From contig JAFQBM010000046.1 in NCBI GenBank assembly GCA_017399685.1, forward strand, positions 1 to 42,650: a stretch of DNA of 42,650 bases, written 5' to 3'. This document shows, piece by piece, positions 7,161-14,119 of this stretch. The notes under the pieces are model-generated. The model made no database searches. It was not told the origin of the DNA and saw nothing but the letters and a program-made list of their open reading frames with translations. This DNA is from Lachnospiraceae bacterium (GTDB taxonomy: Bacteria > Bacillota > Clostridia > Lachnospirales > Lachnospiraceae). The first letter of the stretch is position 1. Each line of letters opens with the position of its first letter. The position numbers and the translations under genes are program-made.

Positions 7161-7524
7161 GGAAGTCTCCTTCCCACAGATACTTAACGCCATCCAAGAG
7201 GTCGATAATAGCTGTAAGCATATTGGTGTATTCAGTGTGTAATTCATGGATGGATTCCGAAGAAGGAAATGTATCAAGGGTGGGATCAGTAGAAGTAAAT
7301 GCTTTCTGCATTTCTAATAATTGCAGATATAGTGCATTCACAGTCTGAACCAAAGGATATATAGTTTCTTTCCTGCCAACAACGCATATCCGGTTGTAGA
7401 TGCAGGAATGGACGAAGTAATCTTTCTTCATCATTCCGCTGGCAAGAATCCGGGCTTCGATTTGTTTACGTTCAGCATCAGAAATTCTGAAGCTGATGGT
7501 TGGATTTTTATGTTTGTTGCTCAT
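7150..7524 (-). CDS. MobC-like relaxosome accessory protein (ribbon-helix-helix)
   Basis: 124 aa. The start at 7524 is supported by AAAGGAG 7 nt upstream on the minus strand; longer readings from 7584 lack a site. The N-terminus, NPTISFRISDAERKQIEARI, is the Arc/MetJ-type ribbon-helix-helix signature of MobC/TraY-like nicking accessory proteins. It is followed by ASGMMKKDYFVHSCIYNRI, also typical. The C-terminal half is helical. Such proteins bind oriT and help the relaxase, yet no relaxase is present in the window. Family assignment is moderate because the conserved part is short. Confidence 0.6.
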   Translation of the reverse strand: MSNKHKNPTISFRISDAERKQIEARILASGMMKKDYFVHSCIYNRICVVGRKETIYPLVQTVNALYLQLLEMQKAFTSTDPTLDTFPSSESIHELHTEYTNMLTAIIDLLDGVKYLWEGDFHEQ

Positions 7525-7783
7525 AGCAATGCTCCTTTCGTTTTGGGGTGTGGTAGCAGGCATAATGGACAACCTGACAGCCACAAGAATTTATTCATTG
7601 TGAGTAATAAAAAAGTAGATTATATCAAACCGATGGAAAATTATTAGATACAGATACTGCAACTATTTTGCTACTAAAAGTTTTGAAAACGATGCAGAAA
7701 GAGTGATATTTTGCGAAATAGATATGCCGAAAATGTAGGAAATATCAGCATTTGTGAGTTGCCGATAAAAACCTCGGGAAGAG

Positions 7784-7819
7784 GACGAGTAGTGATAGAA
7801 TTTACTATTCGTCTTTTTA
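7784..7819 (+). terminator. Rho-independent terminator without an upstream gene
   Basis: GACGAGTAGT (7784-7793) pairs with ACTATTCGTC (7804-7813) with one G-T wobble, followed at once by TTTTTATTTTT. It points rightward, but the nearest upstream genes run leftward. It implies either a short unannotated rightward transcript from about 7600-7780 or protection against read-through. Confidence 0.65.
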
Positions 7820-7830
7820 TTTTTGTAGTA

Positions 7831-7875
7831 AAAGTGGGAGAACTACTACCCCCAAAGGGGAGTGCAGGTTACTTT
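7831..7875. other. Candidate oriT core
   Basis: A short palindrome, five C residues then AAA then four G residues (7849-7860), is flanked by CTACTA on the left and GTGCAGG on the right. It lies about 330 nt upstream of the divergent MobC-like gene, a common position for oriT. No known nic consensus is recognised, so the call rests on context. Confidence 0.25.
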
Positions 7876-7944
7876 AGATTTTATTATTTTTCCATTATGA
7901 TTCTATGTGTGTACACGAATAAAAGAAATGTATGAGCTGTATTT

Positions 7945-8085
7945 CATGCTAACAGACCTTGCCATGAAGCGTATTCAGGTGAGCAGAGCGAGGGGAAGAC
8001 ACTTCCGTAAAGGATGGGAAATGAACTCGAACAGGAGTAGCCCATAGGCGAATAGCTAAAGGTCAGTAAAAAAACTGACAGCATG
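7945..8085 (+). ncRNA. Structured leader or RNA upstream of xis
   Basis: CATGCT (7945-7950) pairs with AGCATG (8080-8085), and GACCTT (7955-7960) pairs with AAGGTC (8059-8064), closing a roughly 140-nt segment. The 3' part of the second helix can instead form a local hairpin, GTCAGT (8062-8067) with ACTGAC (8074-8079), so the two pairings exclude each other. The interior is more GC-rich than its surroundings and has no start codon with an RBS. It could be an attenuator controlling xis-int, an oriT-related structure or a ribozyme remnant. I do not recognise a known RNA family. Confidence 0.4.
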
Positions 8086-8200
8086 AAGTATGAATGGAAG
8101 CCCAAAAGAGATTACACTACTTATGCCTGTGCTGATTCTTTGGAGTATATATAAAATTTTTGAGAATGGAGCTGGTTTTCTGAAGAATAGAAAAGAGGAA

Positions 8201-8398
8201 ATGGACAAACAAAAATCTTCATTGGAAGATAAAGCATTATTAAGTGTAAAAGAGATGTGTACCTATCTTAGTATCGGACAGACCAAATGCAGGGAACTGT
8301 TAGCAGATCCGGCAAATGGTTTTACAGTACGGATAGGCAATCGTCTTTATGCACACAAAAAACATCTGGATAAATGGCTTGAAAATCAGATTTATTAA
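8201..8398 (+). CDS. xis: Excisionase (Tn916 Xis-like)
   Basis: 65 aa from the ATG at 8201, close to the 67 aa of Tn916 Xis. The AGAGGAA just before it is closer than ideal, and the frame remains open upstream to 8090 without a better start. The fold is a small winged helix-turn-helix: LLSVKEMCTYLSIGQTKCRELLAD, then FTVRIGNRLYAHKKHLDKWLENQI. Xis binds the element ends and directs the integrase towards excision. It lies 244 nt upstream of the integrase, with a structured spacer between, as in the Tn916 family. Confidence 0.82.
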   Translation: MDKQKSSLEDKALLSVKEMCTYLSIGQTKCRELLADPANGFTVRIGNRLYAHKKHLDKWLENQIY

Positions 8399-8454
8399 TA
8401 TAAGAGCCATGCACCTCGTGACATGTGTCACTCGGTCACGGACATTCGTCCTAT

Positions 8455-8517
8455 AAAGATAAATATGAATATGTCTGATTTAGAGCAAGCTCTAATCAGC
8501 CAATTCAAATTATCTTT
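8455..8517 (+). other. Stacked hairpins in the xis-int spacer
   Basis: AAAGATAA (8455-8462) pairs with TTATCTTT (8510-8517) around an inner hairpin, CTGATTTAGAGC (8475-8486) with GCTCTAATCAG (8489-8499) over a 2-nt AA turn. Further left, GTGAC..GTCAC and GGACattcGTCC add smaller stems. Such structure could limit int translation or transcription relative to xis. Confidence 0.45.
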
Positions 8518-8642
8518 GCATGACTCATTATTTTCGTGGAGAATCTTATTGAAGGCAAGTGGCTGATTTGGTAAAATATCAATATCAGATAATTCTTTTC
8601 AAAGAGAATGAATTGCTTTCCATGTGGGAAAGGAAGTGGAAC

Positions 8643-9848
8643 ATGGGAAAATCATTAGCAGGAAAAGAATTAGGACAAGGCATAACGCAGAGAAAAGATG
8701 GTCGCTATCAGGCGAGATTCACAAACCGTTTTGGTAAGCGTCAGACTATTTACGGAAAGACTATTAATGAAATTCGGCAGAAGCTTCGTACGGAACAGTA
8801 TGAGGATGAGAAGAAGCTGAATGTGATAGATTCCAATATGACGCTGGATGAGTGGTTTGATGTCTGGATGGATACCTGTAAAAAGAACTGTAGGGACAGC
8901 ACCAGACAGAATTACAGGTGTTCTTATAACCGTATTAAGGCAAGTCTTGGCTGGAGAAAGCTGAGCAGTCTTAATCTGATAGTGTTGCAGCAGGCATTCA
9001 ATGAGTTGAAGACTGATGCATCACGAAAGGATTCAAAGCGTATTCTGGTCGATATGTTTAATAAGGCAGTAGATGCAGAGCTGCTTCATAAAAACATTGC
9101 GATGCAGATTAATACGGTTGTAACAAAGGATGGAAAGCCGGAAGAACCGAGAGTGCTGACTTTGGAGGAAACGGATTTGTTTCTGGAAACAGCATCACAC
9201 TATCGTAATTTCAATGAGTTTAGCCTTGCATTAGAAACTGGTATGCGCATTGGCGAAATTTTAGGGTTGAAATGGTCAGATATTGATTTTGATAACCAGA
9301 CCATTTATGTTAATCGTACTTTGGTCTATACCAAATGTGATGACGAAAACGACCCGATGTACGGAAAGTGGAGATTTGCATTTCATGACCCGAAAACAGA
9401 CAAGGGCAGACGCAAAATTCCAATGACCTTAAAGGCATATCAGATTCTGAAAAGACAGAAATTCCGGAAGGCTGGTGTTGAAAGTAAAGGATACAAAGCT
9501 CCGGAAGGTTATGAAGACTTGGTATTTGTTACTACTAAGAATACTCCAATCAGTCCAAGAGACACAACGGTTGTGATGAAGCTGATTTCAGACAGAATAG
9601 CTTTGGACAGACCGGATTTTGAACCATTAACACCACACACACTTAGGCATACATTTGCCACAAGGTGTATAGAGCGTGGAATGAACCCCAAGACATTGCA
9701 GATAATTCTCGGACATTCAGCAGTCCATATCACAATGAATCTATACTGCCACGTTACAGAGGATATGCTCGTATCTGAAATGAGCAAATTCGAGAATGGA
9801 GCAAGTGAACAGGGTGTCAATCGCCTAAATGGTGTAAAAGTGGTGTAA
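8643..9848 (+). CDS. int: Tyrosine recombinase, Tn916-type integrase
   Basis: 401 aa from the ATG at 8643, preceded by AAAGGAAG; an ATG at 8622 is a less likely alternative. An N-terminal arm-binding domain (ITQRKDGRYQARFTNRFGKRQ) is followed by a SAM-like core-binding domain (MTLDEWFDVWMDTCKK) and the catalytic domain. All catalytic positions are present: Arg in ETGMRIGEILGL, HxxR in HTLRHTF, GHS in LGHSAVH, and Tyr in NLYCHV. The protein carries out integration and excision of the element together with Xis. It is the last gene before the right inverted repeat and appears intact. Confidence 0.95.
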   Translation: MGKSLAGKELGQGITQRKDGRYQARFTNRFGKRQTIYGKTINEIRQKLRTEQYEDEKKLNVIDSNMTLDEWFDVWMDTCKKNCRDSTRQNYRCSYNRIKASLGWRKLSSLNLIVLQQAFNELKTDASRKDSKRILVDMFNKAVDAELLHKNIAMQINTVVTKDGKPEEPRVLTLEETDLFLETASHYRNFNEFSLALETGMRIGEILGLKWSDIDFDNQTIYVNRTLVYTKCDDENDPMYGKWRFAFHDPKTDKGRRKIPMTLKAYQILKRQKFRKAGVESKGYKAPEGYEDLVFVTTKNTPISPRDTTVVMKLISDRIALDRPDFEPLTPHTLRHTFATRCIERGMNPKTLQIILGHSAVHITMNLYCHVTEDMLVSEMSKFENGASEQGVNRLNGVKVV

Positions 9849-9866
9849 TCTCTAAATTTCATATCA

Positions 9867-9897
9867 AAAAATCCTTATTTTTCAAGGTAAAAATCCT
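9867..9897 (+). repeat. Direct repeats of AAAAATCCT at the right end
   Basis: AAAAATCCT occurs at 9867-9875 and again at 9889-9897, 22 bp apart, which is about two helical turns. The copies bracket the right inverted repeat and could be integrase or Xis binding sites, or one may be a coupling-sequence copy. Confidence 0.4.
9872..9887 (-). repeat. Right terminal inverted repeat of the 9.2-kb element
   Basis: TCCTTATTTTTCAAGG is the inverted partner of 658-673 with one mismatch. It starts 24 nt after the integrase stop. DNA beyond it, before the truncated fabF at 10036, is AT-rich and carries no gene I can support. Confidence 0.55.
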
Positions 9898-10035
9898 AAC
9901 ATTAACATTTTAGAAACAAAAATTAAATAATAAAGTTAGATAATACTTTTATTGTACATTATGAAAGAAAGAATTACTAAAATTCAAACGGATAAAGAAG
10001 TAATAAATGATTTAGGCGTATAAGTAGAGAGTAAA

Positions 10036-10767
10036 ATGGAAAAAAGACGTGTGGTAGTAACCGGAATTGGAACGGTGAATGCAATTGGAAATTGTGTAAA
10101 GGAGTTTTGGGAACATGCAAAGAAAGGAACCGTTGGAATTCGGCCTATTACCAGCTTTGATACAACTGATTTCAAAGTAAAACTGGAGGCGGAAGTAAAA
10201 AATCTTGATATGAAAAACGCATTACCGGCAAAATTTTTCAAACGTTCGGAACGGTTTGTGCATCTGGCATTGGTGGCGGCACAAGAAGCCATGGAAGATT
10301 CCGGACTTTGCATGGAGAAGGAGGATTCTTACCGAGTGGGTGTATGTGTAAGCTCTGCAATTGGGGGGCTCAGTCGAATAGCGAAGGAGTCTCTGGCACT
10401 AGATGCAAAGGGACCAAACAAGGTAAATCCCTTTACCGTTCCCCTTGTGATTGCCAATATGGCTTCCAGCAATATTGCAATGATGTATGGAATACAGGGA
10501 AAATCTTATGGTTTAGTGTCTGCATGTTCTTCTGGAACGGACAGTATTGGTGCTATCATCATGGGAAGTGGAATGAGTCTTGTGATGACGGATATTGGGG
10601 AGACATTAGGAATGGAAGAAACCATGACTCTAGGCATTGTGATCGGTGTTATTGGTATGTTTATGGCTATCATAAACTATCCTATTTTAAAAAAAATCTT
10701 AAGTTCTAGAAGAAAAAAATATGCGGACAAAATCATTGCACTTAGTGATGAAATTATAAAAGGGTAA
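10036..10767 (+). pseudogene. fabF: Chimeric fabF: N-terminal half of 3-oxoacyl-ACP synthase II fused to a foreign membrane tail
   Basis: The frame encodes 243 aa. Residues 1-174 are clearly KAS II: the start KRRVVVTGIGTVNAIGN, the VGVCVSSAIGG segment, and the nucleophile Cys164 in SACSSGTDSIGAI. KAS II is normally about 410 aa; the second half, with both active-site His residues and the Lys, is missing. From about residue 175 (near 10558) the sequence changes to MGSGMSLVMTDIGETLG, one hydrophobic helix (LGIVIGVIGMFMAIINYPIL) and a basic tail, which does not belong to KAS enzymes. The join is in frame, so a deletion between two genes is the simplest explanation. The product cannot condense fatty acids. 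No good RBS is seen. Confidence 0.8.
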
Positions 10768-10957
10768 GGAAAAAAGAGGAAAAAACAAGAAGAGAGATTT
10801 TATGGAAATATTGAAATTAAAAGTTTCGTATGCTATAACACTAGCAGAAGAAAGTAGTGTACATAAACGCACAAAACGAAACCCCACGAGTTGCCGCGAG
10901 GGCACTGAAAAAGCATCAAATTTTAGCACAGACATGTGATGTAAATAAAAAATCTCC

Positions 10958-10996
10958 AAAAGGGCAGTACCGATAAAAAATCGATTCTGCCCTTTT
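10958..10996. terminator. Terminator between the fabF fusion and the chemoreceptor
   Basis: AAAAGGGCAG (10958-10967) pairs perfectly with CTGCCCTTTT (10987-10996), with an inner CGAT/ATCG extension. It lies 18 nt beyond the chemoreceptor stop codon. T-rich tracts on either side suit both directions, mainly the leftward chemoreceptor transcript. Confidence 0.8.
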
Positions 10997-11013
10997 GTAT
11001 ATATCATGATAAA

Positions 11014-12330
11014 TTAAAATTGAAATACATTCATGGATTTATCTATCTTGTCTGCAACGTCTTTTAAGCTTGTAGCCTGGTCTGATATATTACTGATAGA
11101 AGTAGATACTTCGGCAACAGATGCTAATGTTTCCTGTGTACTTGCAGCATTTTGGTCTGCAATGGCAGTCAGACTCTGTACCACATCCACTACTTTAATT
11201 CTTGCGTCATCAAGCTTATCCATGCTTCCGGAAATCAGTTCTACACTGGAAATGGAATGATCGATACCAGCTTTTACATCAGAAAATCCTATGCCGGTTT
11301 TTTCAACGTTAGCACTTTGTTCGTCGATAATTTCACGAACGGTGTCCATTGTTTCAACGGCTTCTTCTGAATCCCGAATTAGTAAATCTGTGATTTCTGC
11401 AATTTGGTTTGCAGATTCGTTCGATTGTTCTGCGAGTTTTTGAATTTGGGCTGCAACTACTGCGAATCCTCTGCCTTGTTCCCCAGCTCTTGCAGCTTCG
11501 ATGGATGCATTCAGGGAAAGTAAATTTGTTTCGGAGGCAATTTCTGCAATGATAGCAGTTGCTTCTTTGATTTTTAATGCAGATTCATTGGTAGTGTGAG
11601 TCTGTGCGTAAATTCTTTCGATGGCTTCCTTGGTTTTTGCATTTGTGGAATCCAGTTGTTTTAATGTTTTAATGGCGTCATCTCCAGCCTTTTGCATAGC
11701 CTGTGCGTTGGAAGAAAGTTTTTCAACCTGTCCAACCGTTTCTTCTACCATGGTACCGATTAGTACGACATTTTCAGTAGCCTTTTGTGTTTCTTCTGCC
11801 TGAAGAGTTGCCCCCTTTGCAATTTCACTCACGGCTCTTTCTACCTGTTCCACAACAACACTGGTTTCGTTTGTGTTGATATTTAAGCCGTCAGCGGCTT
11901 CGTTCAAGTTATTGCTTTCATCTTTCAGTTTACTGGTAAGATTTAGTAAGGCTTCACGTATTGCAAAAACAGAACGTGCCATCTCACCGGTTTCATCCTT
12001 ACGACTAGCAAGCTTTTGCTCCATTCCGGTTGCTCTGAAATCAAGGCTTGCTAAGTTAGCGATGCTCTTATTCAGTGTCTTGATAGGTTTTATAATTAGT
12101 GTGGAAGCAATCATGCCAAATACGATACCAATTAATACACCTACAATTACAACGATTACTATTTTTTTGTTTACTTCTTGAAATGCTTCTGCTGGAACAT
12201 ACTGTTTTACTATCGGCATTAAAGACATAATCATAATTGCTACAACAACAATAATGGTAGATTGCACTGTCCATACCATCTTTACAGCAATAGAATGCAG
12301 CAGATTCTTTTTTTGCTTATTTTGTTCCAT
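11014..12330 (-). CDS. Methyl-accepting chemotaxis protein with minimal sensor region
   Basis: 438 aa from the ATG at 12330, which has AGGAGG upstream on the minus strand; a longer reading to 12387 lacks a site. Two membrane helices ([17 protein letters not shown] and [20 protein letters not shown]) are separated by only about 20 residues, so there is practically no extracellular ligand domain. A HAMP domain follows ([15 protein letters not shown]), and then the long signalling coiled coil with the hairpin tip [32 protein letters not shown] that interacts with CheA and CheW. The receptor probably senses a cytoplasmic or membrane state. It is monocistronic, with its own promoter and terminator. 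Confidence 0.95.
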   Translation of the reverse strand: MEQNKQKKNLLHSIAVKMVWTVQSTIIVVVAIMIMSLMPIVKQYVPAEAFQEVNKKIVIVVIVGVLIGIVFGMIASTLIIKPIKTLNKSIANLASLDFRATGMEQKLASRKDETGEMARSVFAIREALLNLTSKLKDESNNLNEAADGLNINTNETSVVVEQVERAVSEIAKGATLQAEETQKATENVVLIGTMVEETVGQVEKLSSNAQAMQKAGDDAIKTLKQLDSTNAKTKEAIERIYAQTHTTNESALKIKEATAIIAEIASETNLLSLNASIEAARAGEQGRGFAVVAAQIQKLAEQSNESANQIAEITDLLIRDSEEAVETMDTVREIIDEQSANVEKTGIGFSDVKAGIDHSISSVELISGSMDKLDDARIKVVDVVQSLTAIADQNAASTQETLASVAEVSTSISNISDQATSLKDVADKIDKSMNVFQF

Positions 12331-12697
12331 AAGTTCGTTCCTCCTTTTATCCGCTATGAGGAAAAAATCTTTTATCCTCAGCATCATAATATGATACTAT
12401 TTTACTTTATATTGATTCATTTTTCAATAAATTATGAGTTATTTAGACATAAAATTTCTATCATTATTATAGGTAGAATTGACAGTGAACATATCATATG
12501 TATGTTATCTTTTCCTTTTGTTGTAAATTACAGTGACAATAAATTTTTTATACTATGGGAAATATAAAATTAATTACAAATGAAAAGAAAAACGGAAACA
12601 AAAATATAAAGTTTTTTTTATTTTTATTCTATTTTGTGTATGATATTTTTTGAAAATATGTTAAAATAAAAAAAGATATATTTTTGGAGGTGACGGC
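12331..12697. other. AT-rich intergenic region between divergent chemoreceptor and PilZ genes
   Basis: Apart from the leftward chemoreceptor promoter and the PilZ ribosome binding site, I see no gene or clear structure in these 367 nt. Long A and T runs precede the PilZ gene, and its promoter could not be placed with confidence. Confidence 0.6.
12399..12427 (-). promoter_or_regulatory. Sigma-A-type promoter of the chemoreceptor gene
   Basis: On the minus strand TTGAAA (12422-12427), a 17-nt spacer and TAAAAT (12399-12404) fit the vegetative consensus at 5 of 6 positions in each box. It lies about 70 nt upstream of the ATG at 12330. Confidence 0.6.
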
Positions 12698-13309
12698 TTG
12701 GGAATTAAGTTATCCGAAATAGAAGAAGGAAGTCCGATTAGTCTGCAGATTTATAACAGCGAGAATAAAATGCAGATGGGTGCAGTACTAAAACAGCATG
12801 TAAAAGAGAATATTGTTCTTATATCTTTGGAGTATGATACCACAAGAAAGTTGAATTTTGATAATGTCAGGATTGATATGGAATACACCTATGATGATGG
12901 TGTACCTATCATATGGCGTAATGTAAGGGTGGTAAATTACAGAGAAGATTATGCCATGCAGGTTTTCTCCGATGGAAGCAGACATAATAGAAGAGGCTGC
13001 TTTAGAGTAAGTGTAGCTATGAATGCTACCCTTAGCATGGTAGGAAGAACACCACAACAGATTACAGTAAGGGATCTCAGTTTGTCCGGTTTTTCCATTT
13101 CTGATAGAAAAAAAGAGTTAGGATTAAGCGTTGGGGACAGGCTGGAGATAAAGTTTGAAGACATGGGTCATTATTTGGATTTAAAGGGAAAAGTTGTGAG
13201 AATCCAAGAAGAAGAGGATATGATTATTTATGGCTTGGAAACTTATAATCTTTGTAAGGATTTGTCTTCTTATATCAGTTTAAAGCAGAGAAGAAAAGGA
13301 AATAAATAG
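12698..13309 (+). CDS. PilZ-domain cyclic di-GMP receptor (YcgR-like)
   Basis: 203 aa with a TTG start at 12698; the strong GGAGGTGA a few bases upstream decides this start. The N-terminal half resembles the YcgR-type beta-barrel domain (GSPISLQIYNSENKMQMGAVL). The PilZ domain follows from about residue 90 and contains both c-di-GMP binding motifs: RxxxR in NRRGCFRV and DxSxxG in VRDLSLSGFSI. Proteins of this type slow or redirect the flagellar motor, or control exopolysaccharide, when c-di-GMP rises. The divergent chemoreceptor neighbour fits a motility role. Confidence 0.9.
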   Translation: MGIKLSEIEEGSPISLQIYNSENKMQMGAVLKQHVKENIVLISLEYDTTRKLNFDNVRIDMEYTYDDGVPIIWRNVRVVNYREDYAMQVFSDGSRHNRRGCFRVSVAMNATLSMVGRTPQQITVRDLSLSGFSISDRKKELGLSVGDRLEIKFEDMGHYLDLKGKVVRIQEEEDMIIYGLETYNLCKDLSSYISLKQRRKGNK

Positions 13310-13329
13310 TATGATACCAAAGTATCATA
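13310..13329. terminator. Perfect hairpin after the PilZ gene
   Basis: TATGATAC (13310-13317), loop CAAA, GTATCATA (13322-13329). It starts directly after the PilZ stop codon. There is no T-run, so termination would be weak. Confidence 0.4.
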
Positions 13330-13344
13330 GAATACAGTTGATAA

Positions 13345-13387
13345 AACCCGGCGTGACTTGCAGATATAATGCGGAAATAGTCGGGTT
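13345..13387 (+). ncRNA. Compact 43-nt structured leader before the membrane protein gene
   Basis: Three stacked helices can form: AACCC (13345-13349) with GGGTT (13383-13387), GACT (13355-13358) with AGTC (13379-13382), and TGC (13359-13361) with GCG (13371-13373), around an AGATATAAT loop. Asymmetric internal loops GGCGT and GAAAT sit between helices. It lies 27 nt before the next start codon. It may be a small regulatory element; no known riboswitch class is recognised. Confidence 0.35.
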
Positions 13388-13413
13388 ATTCCTTTGCAGT
13401 ATTAGGAGGTATG

Positions 13414-14064
13414 ATGGAAAATCGAAGTAAAATAAAAAAAATAGTAGCAATTATATTAAATCTGATGGTGGTATGCATGGAACTCGTTGGAACCTATCAC
13501 AGCTTTAGAGAGGAAGGTATTTGGAATTTAAGATATTACACGGTTTTAAGTAATGTTTTGGCATTGGCTGTGAGTATTTTGTATGTCATATATTATATCT
13601 GCAACTTCAAGCAGAAAGAAAATGACTTTCCGAGATGGTTAAAACAGTTAAAGTTTGTTGCCTGTAATTGCCTTGCGGTAACGTTTGTGGTAGTAATCGC
13701 AGTGCTGATTCCTATGAATGGAATACAATCTATAGAACACTATATCTTTGGTTCTGCCAATATTTATCACCATGTTTTTTGCCCTATTGTTATGATTTTT
13801 TCTTTCTGCGTTTTTGAAAAAGAGAGGAAGATTACCATGAGAGATAATGTATTGGCTATGATTCCAACCATACTTTATGCTATGGTAATGATAATACTAA
13901 ATGTTGGAAGGGTATTAAAAGGTCCCTACCCATTTTTATATGTATATGAACAACCGATTTATATGAGTGTTATTTGGACAGTTTCCATATTAGCATTAAC
14001 CTATGTTTTAGGACTTATTTTAAGGGTGTTAAATGGAAGAAAACGAAAGACAATGGTTTCATAA
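13414..14064 (+). CDS. Six-helix membrane protein, probably Pr6Pr family
   Basis: 216 aa from the ATG at 13414 (AGGAGG at 13404-13409; the ATG at 13411 is almost on top of it). Six hydrophobic segments are visible, with RYYTVLSNVLALAVSILYVIY in helix 2 and a conserved-looking His-rich turn, SANIYHHVFCPIVMI, before helix 4. The layout and the YxTxLSN motif resemble the Pr6Pr (FAR-17a/AIG1-like) family of unknown function. The gene is monocistronic with a terminator just after the stop. The family call is moderate. Confidence 0.7.
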   Translation: MENRSKIKKIVAIILNLMVVCMELVGTYHSFREEGIWNLRYYTVLSNVLALAVSILYVIYYICNFKQKENDFPRWLKQLKFVACNCLAVTFVVVIAVLIPMNGIQSIEHYIFGSANIYHHVFCPIVMIFSFCVFEKERKITMRDNVLAMIPTILYAMVMIILNVGRVLKGPYPFLYVYEQPIYMSVIWTVSILALTYVLGLILRVLNGRKRKTMVS

Positions 14065-14069
14065 AAAAG

Positions 14070-14119
14070 GAAAGCGAAGGTATCAATATGACGATATCAA
14101 TACCTCGCTTTCTTTTTTT
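14070..14119. terminator. Bidirectional terminator between convergent genes
   Basis: GAAAGCGAAGGTAT (14070-14083) pairs with ATACCTCGCTTTC (14100-14112) with one bulge, followed by a run of seven T residues. The opposite strand also ends in CCTTTTTTAT. It ends the six-helix protein gene and the leftward ABC operon. Confidence 0.85.

Larger units (their letters stand above)
7525..8200. other. Non-coding region between the mob-like pair and xis
   Basis: 676 nt without a convincing gene. A 74-codon frame at 7711-7935 runs through a terminator and an inverted repeat and is judged spurious. The region holds, from left to right, a rightward terminator-like hairpin (7784-7819), a C5-AAA-G4 palindrome (7849-7860), and a closed structured segment (7945-8085). 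Its position beside a MobC-like gene makes it the likely site of oriT and of xis-int regulation. Confidence 0.5.
658..9887. mobile_element. Tn916-like integrative mobilizable element, about 9.2 kb, inferred limits
   Basis: The limits are set by an imperfect 16-bp inverted repeat. Inside are, in order, a membrane protein, an IS110 insertion sequence, an AlbA_2/HATPase protein, a Zn-ribbon/TIR/unknown operon, a mobilization-like pair, xis and int. The xis-int order at the right end is the Tn916 arrangement. No relaxase, coupling protein or type IV secretion gene is present, so self-transfer is unlikely; mobilization in trans, or a decayed element, fits better. The left half (before 6900) reads as more AT-rich than the xis-int end, which suggests cargo from another source. 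The boundaries need an empty-site comparison. Confidence 0.55.

Noticed and set aside
7711-7935. 74-codon plus-strand frame in the non-coding region of the element
   Set aside because: It runs through a clear terminator hairpin and a palindrome, has no ribosome binding site and shows no protein-like pattern.
9961-10023. 20-codon frame just before the fabF fusion, considered as an acyl carrier protein remnant
   Set aside because: The peptide does not match the carrier protein Ser motif or C-terminus, and it is too short to judge.
10308-10709. 133-codon frame inside the fabF fusion
   Set aside because: A shadow in another frame, rich in Cys, Trp and Tyr with unnatural composition; the KAS II frame is clearly the real one.
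10802-10939. 45-codon frame after the fabF fusion
   Set aside because: No good ribosome binding site, low-complexity composition and no recognisable motif; may be a gene remnant but cannot be supported.
13330-13400. Leader of the six-helix protein considered as a c-di-GMP riboswitch because of the PilZ neighbour
   Set aside because: The conserved class I and class II c-di-GMP riboswitch sequences are absent and the element is too small.
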